From NCBI GenBank assembly GCA_022361315.1, contig JAKSBB010000448.1:1-8280 (forward strand): a DNA stretch of 8,280 nucleotides, given 5' to 3'. This DNA comes from Desulfobacterales bacterium. GTDB taxonomy: Bacteria > Desulfobacterota > Desulfobacteria > Desulfobacterales > Desulfobacteraceae. The notes under the pieces were generated by a model. That model was not told the DNA's origin and searched no databases. It worked only from the letters and a program-made list of their open reading frames with translations. Shown piece by piece: positions 1 through 7,110 of the stretch (positions are counted from its first letter, which is position 1; the number at the start of each line of letters is the position of its first letter). The position numbers and the translations under genes were made by a program.

Positions 1-574
1 CACCATGTTCCGTTCCTATGTCCAGCCTTTCCTCATCCTTATTACCATTCCCTTCGGGCTGGTGGGCGCGGTCCTGGGCCACTTTGTCATGGGGCATATG
101 CTGTCACTGCTGTCCATCTTCGGGATGGTGGCCCTGGCCGGTGTAGTGGTGAACGATGCCATCGTGCTCATTGAAAGGATCAACATGAACCTGGAAGAGG
201 GGATGGCATTCTTTGAGTCCATCTACCAGGGCGGGGTGCGGCGTTTCAGGGCGGTTATGCTCACGTCTATCTCCACCATCGGCGGGCTTTTACCCTTGAT
301 TCTGGAAACCAGCCAGCACGCCCAGCAGTTGATCCCCATGGGGATTTCCCTGGCCTTCGGTGTGGCCTTTGCCACCGTGCTTACCCTGGTGCTCCTGCCC
401 TGCCTGTTCGCCATTGTCAACGATATCCGGTTTGCACTTGCTGGGGGCTTTGGTCTGAATCCGGGAGCTGATATTCGCCGCAGCCGGATCGAACCGGCAT
501 TCCGCAGAAATGCACTTGAGTCAGTCTCGCCGACACCTGCCGTAACTTTAGGAGAATTCCATGAACGTATTTAA
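1..574 (+). CDS. RND efflux transporter permease, C-terminal fragment (cut by window start)
   Basis: This is the last ~190 residues of an inner-membrane RND (AcrB-type) proton-driven efflux pump. The frame is open to the left edge, so the real start lies outside the window and the ATG at position 5 is internal. Four hydrophobic segments match the final RND membrane helices: one starting QPFLILITIPFGLVGA, one with the family-typical GVVVNDAIVLIERIN, one with AVMLTSISTIGGLLPLIL, and a last one ending TLVLLPCLFAIV. About 45 soluble residues follow the last helix. The motifs look like the drug/hydrophobe (HAE) branch rather than the CusA metal branch, but too little is visible to fix the substrate. 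The stop overlaps the start of the downstream TolC-family gene by 14 bases, so the two are translationally coupled. Such a pump works with a periplasmic adaptor, presumably encoded upstream, and the outer-membrane channel. Confidence 0.93.
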   Translation, partial: TMFRSYVQPFLILITIPFGLVGAVLGHFVMGHMLSLLSIFGMVALAGVVVNDAIVLIERINMNLEEGMAFFESIYQGGVRRFRAVMLTSISTIGGLLPLILETSQHAQQLIPMGISLAFGVAFATVLTLVLLPCLFAIVNDIRFALAGGFGLNPGADIRRSRIEPAFRRNALESVSPTPAVTLGEFHERI

Positions 575-1931
575 GACGGCAGCCGTACTTGCCGCAGCCC
601 TTATAATTATTTCCGGCCCGGGCCGGGTCAGTCTTGCCATGGCCGCATCATCCACCTCCTTAACAGGCCAAACGATTGCCGGCGGGTCGCCGGCGGCCCT
701 TACACTGACCCTGGCCCGGGCCAAACAAATTGCTCTGGAAAACAGCCCTACTCTCTCGGCAGCAAAGGAAAACCTGGTACAGGCCATGGAAACCATCCGC
801 CAGGCCAGGGCGGAATATCTGCCCACTGTCGCCCTGACCTCATCCTGGGATTATGACGAAAAGACGGATTTGTCCGCGTCCTCACAGGAGGAGGCCTACA
901 CCAATACCCTGTCCGCCACCCAGGTGCTGTTCCAGGGATTTTACAGGAAGTACAACACCCTGTCCGCCCAATACGGTCAGAAGATGAGCCTGGAATCCCT
1001 GGCAGATGCAAAGCGGACCCTGATCTGGTCGGTGTCCCAGAGCTTCCTTAACCTGCAGCTGGCATCGGAAAACATCCGGATCGCCGAGTCAGATATGGCA
1101 TTCAACCAGGATCAGCTCAAGGAGGCCGAGGCCAAGGAGCGGCTGGGCACCGGGTCATACAGCGACGTACTGAATTATAAAACAAAGGTAAATACGGCCA
1201 AAGCCGCGCTGATAGAGGCCCGTCAATCCTACAAGGAATACGGATTCGGCCTGGCCGCCCTCATGGGCTATGCAGATGCCCGGCTGCCGGATAATACCCG
1301 TATCCAGGCCCTGGCTACTGCGGAAGAGGCAGCCGAACCGGAAAAGAGGGATGCTGATGTGGATATCGACACTGTACTGGATACCCGGACGGACCTTGTG
1401 GTTGACGACCTGGCAGTCCGGGATGCCGACGCCAGAATCAACCGGGCCAGATCCGACTATTTGCCTACAGTTTCCCTGACCGGTGGGTACGGTGTCAGTG
1501 GCGCAGAAAACTTGGACGGTCTGGACGATTCGGACAATATGGGGTCGTCTGTGGGCGTGAGTATCAGTTTTGAACTCTTTTCCGGTGGCGCCATCCGATC
1601 ATCAGTGCGCACAGTGATGTCTGAAAAACGGGAGCTGGAGGCGGATCGGAAAGATGCCAGAATAACTGCTGTCTCAGAGATCCGGACCGCCTTGGAGAGT
1701 GTGGCTTCCGCCAGGGAGACTCTCACCCTTCAGGCTGAAACCACCCGGCTCACCGGGGAAACCCGGGATCTGGTGAAAAAAGAGTACGATGCCGGCCAGG
1801 CCTCACTGGTACGGATGAATGAGGCCCAGAATGACCTGGTGGCGGCAGAGGGCGACCTGGCCGATGCCAGGGTCTCCCTTCTCCTTGCCTTGGAGGAGTT
1901 GGACTACTATACTGGCGCCAACACCCAATGA
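561..1931 (+). CDS. TolC-family outer-membrane efflux channel
   Basis: Predicted outer-membrane/periplasmic tunnel protein (456 aa, the normal size) that forms the exit duct for the RND pump encoded just upstream. Residues 1-29 are a Sec signal peptide: Lys5, a long Ala/Leu/Ile core, and a probable cleavage near AMA|AS. Two outer-membrane efflux (OEP) repeats follow at about 47-240 and 268-450. Both are rich in long Ala/Glu/Arg/Gln helices typical of the coiled-coil barrel, and each contains the characteristic strand-forming segment after a 'YLPTV' stretch (AEYLPTVALTSSW and SDYLPTVSLTGGYG), which shows the internal duplication clearly. The start is supported by AGGAGA at 549-554, six bases before the ATG. 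It overlaps the pump gene by 14 bases and is followed after 16 bases by the response regulator, so all belong to one operon. The precise substrate is unknown. Confidence 0.93.
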   Translation: MNVFKTAAVLAAALIIISGPGRVSLAMAASSTSLTGQTIAGGSPAALTLTLARAKQIALENSPTLSAAKENLVQAMETIRQARAEYLPTVALTSSWDYDEKTDLSASSQEEAYTNTLSATQVLFQGFYRKYNTLSAQYGQKMSLESLADAKRTLIWSVSQSFLNLQLASENIRIAESDMAFNQDQLKEAEAKERLGTGSYSDVLNYKTKVNTAKAALIEARQSYKEYGFGLAALMGYADARLPDNTRIQALATAEEAAEPEKRDADVDIDTVLDTRTDLVVDDLAVRDADARINRARSDYLPTVSLTGGYGVSGAENLDGLDDSDNMGSSVGVSISFELFSGGAIRSSVRTVMSEKRELEADRKDARITAVSEIRTALESVASARETLTLQAETTRLTGETRDLVKKEYDAGQASLVRMNEAQNDLVAAEGDLADARVSLLLALEELDYYTGANTQ

Positions 1932-1947
1932 TTTTGCAGAGGTTTGC

Positions 1948-2667
1948 ATGACAGACAATATCAGGCTCCTGATCATAGAGGACAATCCGGCCATCGTTGA
2001 AAACATAACCGACTTCATGGAGGCCAAAGGCTTTATCCTGGACTTTGCCATGGATGGTATCGGCGGGCTCCACCTGGCCCTGACCCAGACCTATGACGTG
2101 ATTGTTCTGGATCTCATGCTCCCGGGCATGGACGGGATTACCCTCTGCCGGAAACTGAGGCAGGAGGCGGACCGCCAGGTGCCGGTGATCATGCTGACAG
2201 CCAGGGATACTCTGGATGATAAACTCCTGGGCTTTGATTCAGGGGCGGATGACTACCTGGTCAAGCCCTTTGCCCTGAAAGAGCTGGAAGCCCGGGTCCG
2301 GGCCCTTGCAAAACGGAAACGCCGGGATAAAAAGACGCTCTCTCTGGGGGATCTGACCATGGATCTCGGGACCTTTGAAGTGATGCGCCGGGGAAAAACC
2401 ATTGAGCTGAACAACACCTGTATTTCGATTTTGCGCATGCTGATGGAGGCCAGCCCCAACGTGGTGTCCAGACGAGAGATGGAACATGCCCTCTGGGGGG
2501 ATATGCCGCCGGGCAGTGATGTGTTGAGAAGCCATCTCTATAACCTCAGGAAAAAGGTGGACAAACCCTTTGACCAGGCGCTGATTTATACTGTCCACGG
2601 TGTGGGATTCAAGCTGGTTCCGGATACCGGAAATGATACTGGAGATGAAGGCGGGGAAAAGCCATGA
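1948..2667 (+). CDS. OmpR/PhoB-family response regulator
   Basis: DNA-binding response regulator of 239 aa, cytoplasmic, the expected partner of the kinase that follows. The receiver domain (about 5-118) has the acidic pair Glu11/Asp12, phospho-acceptor Asp55 in VLDLMLPGMDG, Thr84 and Lys106 in VKPF, so it should be phosphorylatable. The C-terminal winged-helix domain (about 135-232) ends with the usual YTVHGVGFKL wing. The chosen ATG at 1948 has AGAGG at 1938-1942 and lies 16 bases after the TolC stop. The same frame stays open upstream to an ATG at 1819, but that would add 43 residues of out-of-frame TolC sequence before the natural MTDNIRLLIIEDN beginning. The stop overlaps the kinase start (ATGA). 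By analogy with similar layouts it probably controls this efflux operon; target sites are not visible here. Confidence 0.95.
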   Translation: MTDNIRLLIIEDNPAIVENITDFMEAKGFILDFAMDGIGGLHLALTQTYDVIVLDLMLPGMDGITLCRKLRQEADRQVPVIMLTARDTLDDKLLGFDSGADDYLVKPFALKELEARVRALAKRKRRDKKTLSLGDLTMDLGTFEVMRRGKTIELNNTCISILRMLMEASPNVVSRREMEHALWGDMPPGSDVLRSHLYNLRKKVDKPFDQALIYTVHGVGFKLVPDTGNDTGDEGGEKP

Positions 2668-3956
2668 AAATCTATCACAGCATCCGGTTCAGGGTTCTGG
2701 CCGGAATCCTGTTGTTCGGAACCATCCTGATCCTTATCAACGGTGTGATCACCTTTGTCCTCATGGGAAAAAATGTGGGTCGCCTGGTGGATAACCTGCT
2801 GCAGACCGAGGTGGATTTTTTTCTGTATCAGTATGAAAAGGATAACACCACCCCCCTGCCCAATTCTAAATTCATCAGTGCCTTCAAGGGCGCAGAGGCA
2901 TTACCCCATAAGTACAAATCGCATGTGGCGGGGCTGGAACCCGGGGTGCATAGCCTTCATCCACGTAAAGACCGGCCGCCCAAGCATGTGGCGGTGATTC
3001 GTCTGCCGGATACCGGAGAAACTCACTATCTTCTGTTTCACGGCAGGGCCTTTTTCAAGGAGAACGATTTTATGGATCCCAGGGGGATTCTGATGCTCTC
3101 GGTGGCCCTGCTCCTGATCCCCGGCACGATCATCGGTGTGGTTATTTCAATCCTCATGTTCCGGCCTATGGTTGCCCTGATGGACAAGATCCGTGCCCTG
3201 AACCCCGAAGATATCCCGGAACAATGGGCCGTGGCGTCCAGCACCGGTGAAATCGGCATGCTGACCGCATCCCTGGAAACGGCCATGCAGCGGATCAAGG
3301 CATTTATCCAGAGGGAAAAACAGTTTACCCGGGATGCCAGCCATGAATTGAGAACCCCGTTGACCATCGTCAAAGGGGCGGTGGAAATCATGGAGCAGCA
3401 GCCGGAAATAGAGACAAACCCTCTGCTCAAAAAACCGTTGAAGCGGATCACAAGATCCGTGAATGACATGGAAACCACCATCGAGACTTTTCTGTGGCTG
3501 GCCAGGGAAGAAGATGCTCAGGGGGAATCCTGCCGTGTCCGGGATGCCGTGGACAAGGCGGTGTCAAACACCCGCTATCTCATTGAAAATAAGACCGTTG
3601 AGCTGGTGGTGGATATCCGGGAGAATCCGGAGCTCAAAGTGAGGGAAGAGATCCTGTATATCGCCGTGGTCAACCTGATCCGGAATGCCTTTCAGTTTAC
3701 CGGGGAGGGTTCGGTTACCGTCATTTCTGAGGCGGAGCGAATAACCATCATCGATACCGGTATGGGTATTGAACCGGACCGCCTGGACGCCGTCACCCAC
3801 TCCCACATCAAAGGAGAGCTAAGCTGCGGCTTCGGCCTGGGATTGAGCATTGTATCCAGGCTGTGCCGCCGTTTCGGATGGGGGTTCACCATCGAGAGCG
3901 AACCCGGAAAAGGCACCCGGGTGACCATTGACTGGGTCCCCCAGGACGTTGATTAG
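2664..3956 (+). CDS. Membrane sensor histidine kinase
   Basis: Sensor kinase of 430 aa in the inner membrane. Membrane helix 1 spans about 11-34 and helix 2 about 141-165, enclosing a roughly 105-residue periplasmic sensor. A short HAMP-like linker follows (about 166-215). The HisKA domain carries phospho-acceptor His227 in DASHELRTPL. The ATPase domain has N-box Asn341 (NLIRNAFQF), G1 Asp364 (DTGMGIEP) and G2 GFGLGLS (389-395), so all catalytic boxes are intact. The sensor contains seven histidines between residues 82 and 126 (82, 87, 96, 99, 108, 121, 126), which suggests but does not prove metal binding. The start codon overlaps the regulator stop, so kinase and regulator are a coupled pair, last in the efflux operon. 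The signal sensed is unknown; the periplasmic domain matches no family I can name. Confidence 0.95.
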   Translation: MKIYHSIRFRVLAGILLFGTILILINGVITFVLMGKNVGRLVDNLLQTEVDFFLYQYEKDNTTPLPNSKFISAFKGAEALPHKYKSHVAGLEPGVHSLHPRKDRPPKHVAVIRLPDTGETHYLLFHGRAFFKENDFMDPRGILMLSVALLLIPGTIIGVVISILMFRPMVALMDKIRALNPEDIPEQWAVASSTGEIGMLTASLETAMQRIKAFIQREKQFTRDASHELRTPLTIVKGAVEIMEQQPEIETNPLLKKPLKRITRSVNDMETTIETFLWLAREEDAQGESCRVRDAVDKAVSNTRYLIENKTVELVVDIRENPELKVREEILYIAVVNLIRNAFQFTGEGSVTVISEAERITIIDTGMGIEPDRLDAVTHSHIKGELSCGFGLGLSIVSRLCRRFGWGFTIESEPGKGTRVTIDWVPQDVD

Positions 3957-3972
3957 ATGAAGTTGATTAGAT
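3948..3972 (+). repeat. 14-bp-offset direct repeat at the kinase stop codon
   Basis: GTTGATTAGAT occurs at 3948-3958 and again at 3962-3972. The first copy contains the kinase's in-frame TAG stop (3954-3956). The second copy lies in the untranslated trailer. This looks like a small tandem duplication and has no clear functional meaning. Confidence 0.6.
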
Positions 3973-3976
3973 TATG

Positions 3977-4039
3977 AAAGGCCCCGGGAAACAATGCTCT
4001 GGGAAATAATACCCTGGGAAGAAGATTGCCGGGGCCTTT
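3977..4039 (+). terminator. Intrinsic terminator of the efflux/two-component operon
   Basis: AAAGGCCCCGG (3977-3987) and CCGGGGCCTTT (4029-4039) form a perfect 11-bp stem, and the T run continues to 4041, 21 bases after the kinase stop. The T run favours termination of the plus-strand operon. Read on the minus strand the hairpin also follows the sodN stop but is followed only by TTTCATAAT, so it is a weaker terminator in that direction. The 41-base loop is unusually long and consists mainly of three 15-bp repeat units. Confidence 0.85.
3984..4028 (+). repeat. Three 15-bp imperfect tandem repeats inside the terminator loop
   Basis: Units at 3984-3998, 3999-4013 and 4014-4028 each carry CYGGGAA at the same phase (GGGAA at 3986, 4001 and 4016); units 1 and 2 share CYGGGAAAYAAT. 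The array fills the loop of the terminator hairpin exactly. Probably slippage duplication within the loop; no function is evident. Confidence 0.6.
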
Positions 4040-4051
4040 TTCTCGGCTTCT

Positions 4052-4498
4052 TTAATGACTGTGGTAATAGGGTTCAATCCCTTCAATCGCCTTTTTAAGG
4101 GCATCTACAGCGGCCTGGGAGGCATTCTGCTTCGCCTTCATGGCAGCCAGGATGACGGCATGGTGTTTTTTTAGGCGCTCTGCATAATCTTCCTGAGAGG
4201 GTTTCACACGCTGGGTCAGGAAATAGTCGGACATGGTGGCGATGATCTTTTGGGCATGGCTCTCCTTGTTCATCACCCATCTCACCTTCTGGTTCACAGA
4301 CTGGGCATCTGATTTGCCTGCCAGTTCATGGATCAGCGTGACGGATTTCTCAACGGTTTTTGCATCTTCCATCATGGCCTGGACACGGGCATTGTCGTCA
4401 TAGATGCCGCAGGGGATCTGGCAGTGGGAAAGGGCAACCGACGGCAGGGTCAGGAAGGCAATAATGGTAAGGAATGCTATAGGTCTGGATATATTCAT
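4052..4498 (-). CDS. sodN: Nickel superoxide dismutase with Sec signal peptide
   Basis: Converts superoxide to oxygen and hydrogen peroxide with a single Ni ion held by the N-terminal 'nickel hook'. The hook HCQIPCGIY is at residues 25-33: mature His1, Cys2, Pro5, Cys6, Gly7, Tyr9, all essential family positions. Residues 1-24 are a signal peptide (Arg5, a hydrophobic core, then SVALS), and cleavage at ALS|H would leave His1 as the free N-terminus, which Ni(III) binding needs. The rest is the expected helical bundle, with NQKVRWVMNKESHA and SDYFLTQRVKP resembling the cyanobacterial/marine subfamily. Mature length is about 124 aa, normal for the family. It ends in a small His-rich tail (YYHSH). 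The ATG at 4498 sits eight bases from AAAGGAGA (4514-4507); a GTG at 4501 would add one residue. It ends convergent with the kinase operon. Export implies a periplasmic enzyme, assembled as a hexamer in known members. Confidence 0.94.
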   Translation of the reverse strand: MNISRPIAFLTIIAFLTLPSVALSHCQIPCGIYDDNARVQAMMEDAKTVEKSVTLIHELAGKSDAQSVNQKVRWVMNKESHAQKIIATMSDYFLTQRVKPSQEDYAERLKKHHAVILAAMKAKQNASQAAVDALKKAIEGIEPYYHSH

Positions 4499-4529
4499 CA
4501 CAGGGGTCTCCTTTGTTGATTTGTGAGGC

Positions 4530-4567
4530 GGTTGCCGGAATGTTACGAGTCAGATACGCCGGCAACC
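4530..4567 (-). promoter_or_regulatory. Inverted repeat upstream of sodN (operator or 5' hairpin)
   Basis: GGTTGCCGG (4530-4538) and CCGGCAACC (4559-4567) are a perfect 9-bp inverted repeat separated by 20 bases, 32 bases before the sodN start. No T run follows on either strand, so it is not an intrinsic terminator. If the candidate promoter just upstream is real, transcription would begin at about 4568 and the message would start with this hairpin. It could be an mRNA-stabilising 5' hairpin or an operator overlapping the start site; the sequence does not decide. Confidence 0.45.
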
Positions 4568-4574
4568 CTGAACA

Positions 4575-4603
4575 AAGTTAAGACACCCTGTGGGAGCAAT
4601 CAA
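4575..4603 (-). promoter_or_regulatory. Candidate sigma70-type promoter of sodN
   Basis: On the minus strand TTGATT (4603-4598) and TAACTT (4580-4575) are separated by 17 bases, in the 150-base gap between the hydratase and sodN. The -35 matches four of six consensus bases, the -10 only three. Position relative to the inverted repeat and RBS is plausible, but the boxes are weak and read-through from the upstream genes is an alternative. Confidence 0.3.
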
Positions 4604-4648
4604 GATGGGTCGCCCAAAAGGCCAATAAAGCGTTATAGTAAATGAGGA

Positions 4649-5476
4649 TCAATCAAGTTTGAATTCCACGATACCCAGATCCCCGTAATCCGCGCGGTAT
4701 GAACCGGGGTTTCCGGGGAGCATCCTGCCCAGTGCCCCGGTGATGAGCAGATGGTCTGCACGGGGCGGTCGCCCTTGTTGGATCAGGGTGTTGACCATCC
4801 AGAGTGCGGCTTCCCATTGACCTCCCATGGCATCTTTTCCCATTCCCCGGCCCACAACGCTGCCGTCCAGTGTCAGACTGACGGAAACCGCATCAAGGTC
4901 AACGGCATCCGGCGGCACCGAACTCCCTGTAATGAACTGCCTTGAGGATACGTTGGCCGCGATGATATCCACACTTCGGATGGCTTTCATATCTGCAAAT
5001 CCCAGATCAGGCAGTTCTATCACCGGCAATACCTTACCCACTAAGGCTTTCAAGGTGTCAACATTGTCGATTTCACCCTTCGGTGCTTTCTTCAGTATAA
5101 AACCGATTTCCATTTCAATCATGGGGCGGATAAAGGCTGCCCGCTGCACCTTTGCACCGGAAGCGCGTTGTCCGGAAGCAAAGAGAGCCCCCACCAGGGG
5201 TTGGGTCACCTTAAACCGCTTCTGTGCAGCGGATGATGTCAGTCCGGCTTTGTAGCCTGCCAGCCGGTCGCTTTCCAGCCGCCGGCTGATATAGGCGTCT
5301 TGAATTCCATAGGCCGTGGGTGTATCCATATCCGGCCGGCCGGCAGATACCAGAGGGATCGGCTGGCCGGACAGTTCTGCATGGATCAGCGCATCAACAG
5401 GGTCTGAACCGTTCGCGGCACAGGGCTGCCCTGTGCCGGTCAAAATGAGAAGTATAACTATCAGGCGTTTGAACAT
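4649..5476 (-). CDS. Hydratase of the MhpD / fumarylacetoacetase superfamily, with signal peptide
   Basis: Resembles 2-oxopent-4-dienoate (2-hydroxypenta-2,4-dienoate) hydratases such as MhpD and the related HpcG, which hydrate or decarboxylate products of meta-cleavage aromatic degradation using a divalent metal. Length (275 aa) fits after removing the leader. Family features: GYKAGLTSSAAQKRF with Lys76, the metal-ligand pattern Glu121-x-Glu123 and Glu154 (spacing 2 and 31, as I recall for MhpD Glu106/108/139), and the C-terminal LLITGALGRMLPGNPG stretch. Oddly, residues 1-21 are a clear Sec signal peptide (FKR, a long Ile/Leu core, cleavage near PCAA), placing a normally cytosolic enzyme in the periplasm. 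Cys19 has no proper lipobox (GQPC), so a lipoprotein is unlikely. The ATG is preceded by AGGAGA at 5487-5482. It lies 86 bases behind the symporter gene with no terminator seen. The true substrate is unknown. Confidence 0.85.
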   Translation of the reverse strand: MFKRLIVILLILTGTGQPCAANGSDPVDALIHAELSGQPIPLVSAGRPDMDTPTAYGIQDAYISRRLESDRLAGYKAGLTSSAAQKRFKVTQPLVGALFASGQRASGAKVQRAAFIRPMIEMEIGFILKKAPKGEIDNVDTLKALVGKVLPVIELPDLGFADMKAIRSVDIIAANVSSRQFITGSSVPPDAVDLDAVSVSLTLDGSVVGRGMGKDAMGGQWEAALWMVNTLIQQGRPPRADHLLITGALGRMLPGNPGSYRADYGDLGIVEFKLD

Positions 5477-5562
5477 GGGTTTCTCCTGAGGTTAAGGTGC
5501 CGTTCTATCCGTGACCTTAGTCCATTCGTCTTGGTTCCGCAAGGATGAGGTCTGGCCACCTT

Positions 5563-7104
5563 CTATCCGGCGTCTGTGGATAAAGATTCCCGGGGCCCGG
5601 AGTCATCTCTCCCGAAAAATATCTCCAGCTGTTTTTCATCACTGGGGCGGGTGGCCAGCGATACCGTTACGAACACGAGTCCGGAAACCGCCATGGCAAG
5701 AATCACCCCGTGGCCCATGAACACTGGGTGTAGACTCTCCAGATAAGGCGGGGACATGGGTGCCGTTTTGGCAATGTCGAAAATAACCAGACCGGTCTGA
5801 ACAATAAAGCCGGTCCACATGGATGCCACTGCTCCGGGGCCTGTGGCCCGTTTCCAGTAGAGACCGCCCATGAGGGCGAAGAAGTAGGAGGCCGAGGCGA
5901 TGAAGGTGGCAATGTGGATGGCATCAATGATGGAGGTGATGAAAAAGGAGCCGATGGTGGCCAGGGCAACGATCAGCAGTACACTGAGTCGGTTGACGGT
6001 TTTTACCTGGGCCATGGAGGCGTCCCTGTAAATATACCGCTGGAAAACGTCCCGGGAGATACAGGAGGCACCGGAGGCGGCAAAGGTATCCGTACAGGAC
6101 ATGGCTGCGGTGGCCAGGGCCACGGCACAGAGGGCCAGGCTGAACCCTGAGATGTTGCTGTCCATGATGAAGGTGAGCAGGGCGGGTTCTGCTTTGGCCA
6201 TTCCCATGGGAAACCCGGCTTTGGCAACGTCCGGGTAGATGACATTCAGGCCGAGGGCAATCAGGGCACAGGCCCCGAATACAACGGCCACGAGCAGGGA
6301 GCCCAAAAACATGCCGTTTCTGGCGGCCCGTTCATCCCTGGCGGCCCAGACCCTTTGCCAGGGATCCTGTTCGGTGATCCAGCCCGGTACAATGGCAAAG
6401 ACAAAGATCAGAACCATGGGGAACCCAATGGAAACCGGGTTCCACCATCCTTCCGGCGCGGCGGTCACCATCTGACCCAGGTCCATATTGGCTGCGGTTC
6501 CGGCACCGGATAAAACTGCGCCGGCCATGATCAGAATAAAGAGGGAGAGGCAGGTGAACTGCACCACATCCGTGGCAATGACGGCGGAAAGCCCGCCAAG
6601 GGTCACATAAACCGCAACGGCAAGGCCGACAATCATGGCGGCGTAGGCCGGCGTGATACCGTAAAAAACCTCCAGCACCATGGCAAATCCTTTGATGTCG
6701 GCCACGGCAAAAAGGATCATAACCACCGTGATGATCAGGGCCACCGGGAGCCGCAGATGGGGTCCGTATCGCAGTTCCAGAAGTTCCGGCTGGGTCATGG
6801 CCGGCAGTGATTTTATTTTTTTGACGAAAAAGGCAATGATGAACAAGGCCAGGATATTGGGGGCCACAAATCCCCATACAGATCCCATGCCCAGCAGCAT
6901 AAAAAAGCCAATGACGGCCAGCATTGCCCCGGCGGTAAGCCAGGAGGCCGCAGCAGAAAAGCCCACGGAAAGAAAACCGGCGGATTTGCCCGCCAGCCAG
7001 AAATCGGCCTGCGAATTTTGTTTTTTGCTGAAATAAATCCCGGTGAGCACCAGGAAGGTGATGTAGGTACCAAGAACAATCAGAAACAGGGTGTAGGATG
7101 TCAT
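5563..7104 (-). CDS. Sodium:solute symporter (SSS family), substrate unknown
   Basis: Inner-membrane secondary transporter of 513 aa, the usual size for SSS (SLC5-like) proteins, with about 13 hydrophobic helices. Family features: helix 1 starting at residue 5, the FWLAGKS loop, the repeated glycine-rich helices, VTLGGLSAVIATDVVQ (the SSS signature), DPWQRVWAARDERAARNG after helix 6, and SRDVFQRYI after the helix that carries the sodium site. At that site the normal Ser-Ser/Thr pair reads Ser336-Cys337 (AAMSCTDTF). Known relatives carry proline, pantothenate, sugars, acetate or other carboxylates; nothing here picks one. The ATG at 7104 has GGGGAA (7116-7111) as its ribosome site, the same bases that could be masked by the riboswitch leader. 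It is the first gene after the cobalamin riboswitch, so its expression is expected to fall when cobalamin is plentiful. Confidence 0.93.
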   Translation of the reverse strand: MTSYTLFLIVLGTYITFLVLTGIYFSKKQNSQADFWLAGKSAGFLSVGFSAAASWLTAGAMLAVIGFFMLLGMGSVWGFVAPNILALFIIAFFVKKIKSLPAMTQPELLELRYGPHLRLPVALIITVVMILFAVADIKGFAMVLEVFYGITPAYAAMIVGLAVAVYVTLGGLSAVIATDVVQFTCLSLFILIMAGAVLSGAGTAANMDLGQMVTAAPEGWWNPVSIGFPMVLIFVFAIVPGWITEQDPWQRVWAARDERAARNGMFLGSLLVAVVFGACALIALGLNVIYPDVAKAGFPMGMAKAEPALLTFIMDSNISGFSLALCAVALATAAMSCTDTFAASGASCISRDVFQRYIYRDASMAQVKTVNRLSVLLIVALATIGSFFITSIIDAIHIATFIASASYFFALMGGLYWKRATGPGAVASMWTGFIVQTGLVIFDIAKTAPMSPPYLESLHPVFMGHGVILAMAVSGLVFVTVSLATRPSDEKQLEIFFGRDDSGPRESLSTDAG

Positions 7105-7110
7105 AAATAA

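Noticed and set aside
1819..1947. Upstream in-frame extension of the response regulator
   Set aside because: The added 43 residues are TolC coding sequence read out of frame; the receiver domain begins naturally at the ATG at 1948, which has a ribosome site.
4827..5255. 142-codon plus-strand frame opposite the hydratase gene
   Set aside because: Antisense shadow of a well-supported gene; no homology or ribosome site recognised.
5417..5422. Possible lipoprotein Cys19 in the hydratase leader
   Set aside because: The residues before Cys are GQP, which do not fit the lipobox pattern; ordinary signal peptidase I cleavage after the Ala pair is more likely.
5493..5519. TAAGGT/ACCTTA 6-bp inverted repeat between symporter and hydratase
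   Set aside because: Short, long spacer and no T run; too common by chance to call as a terminator or operator.
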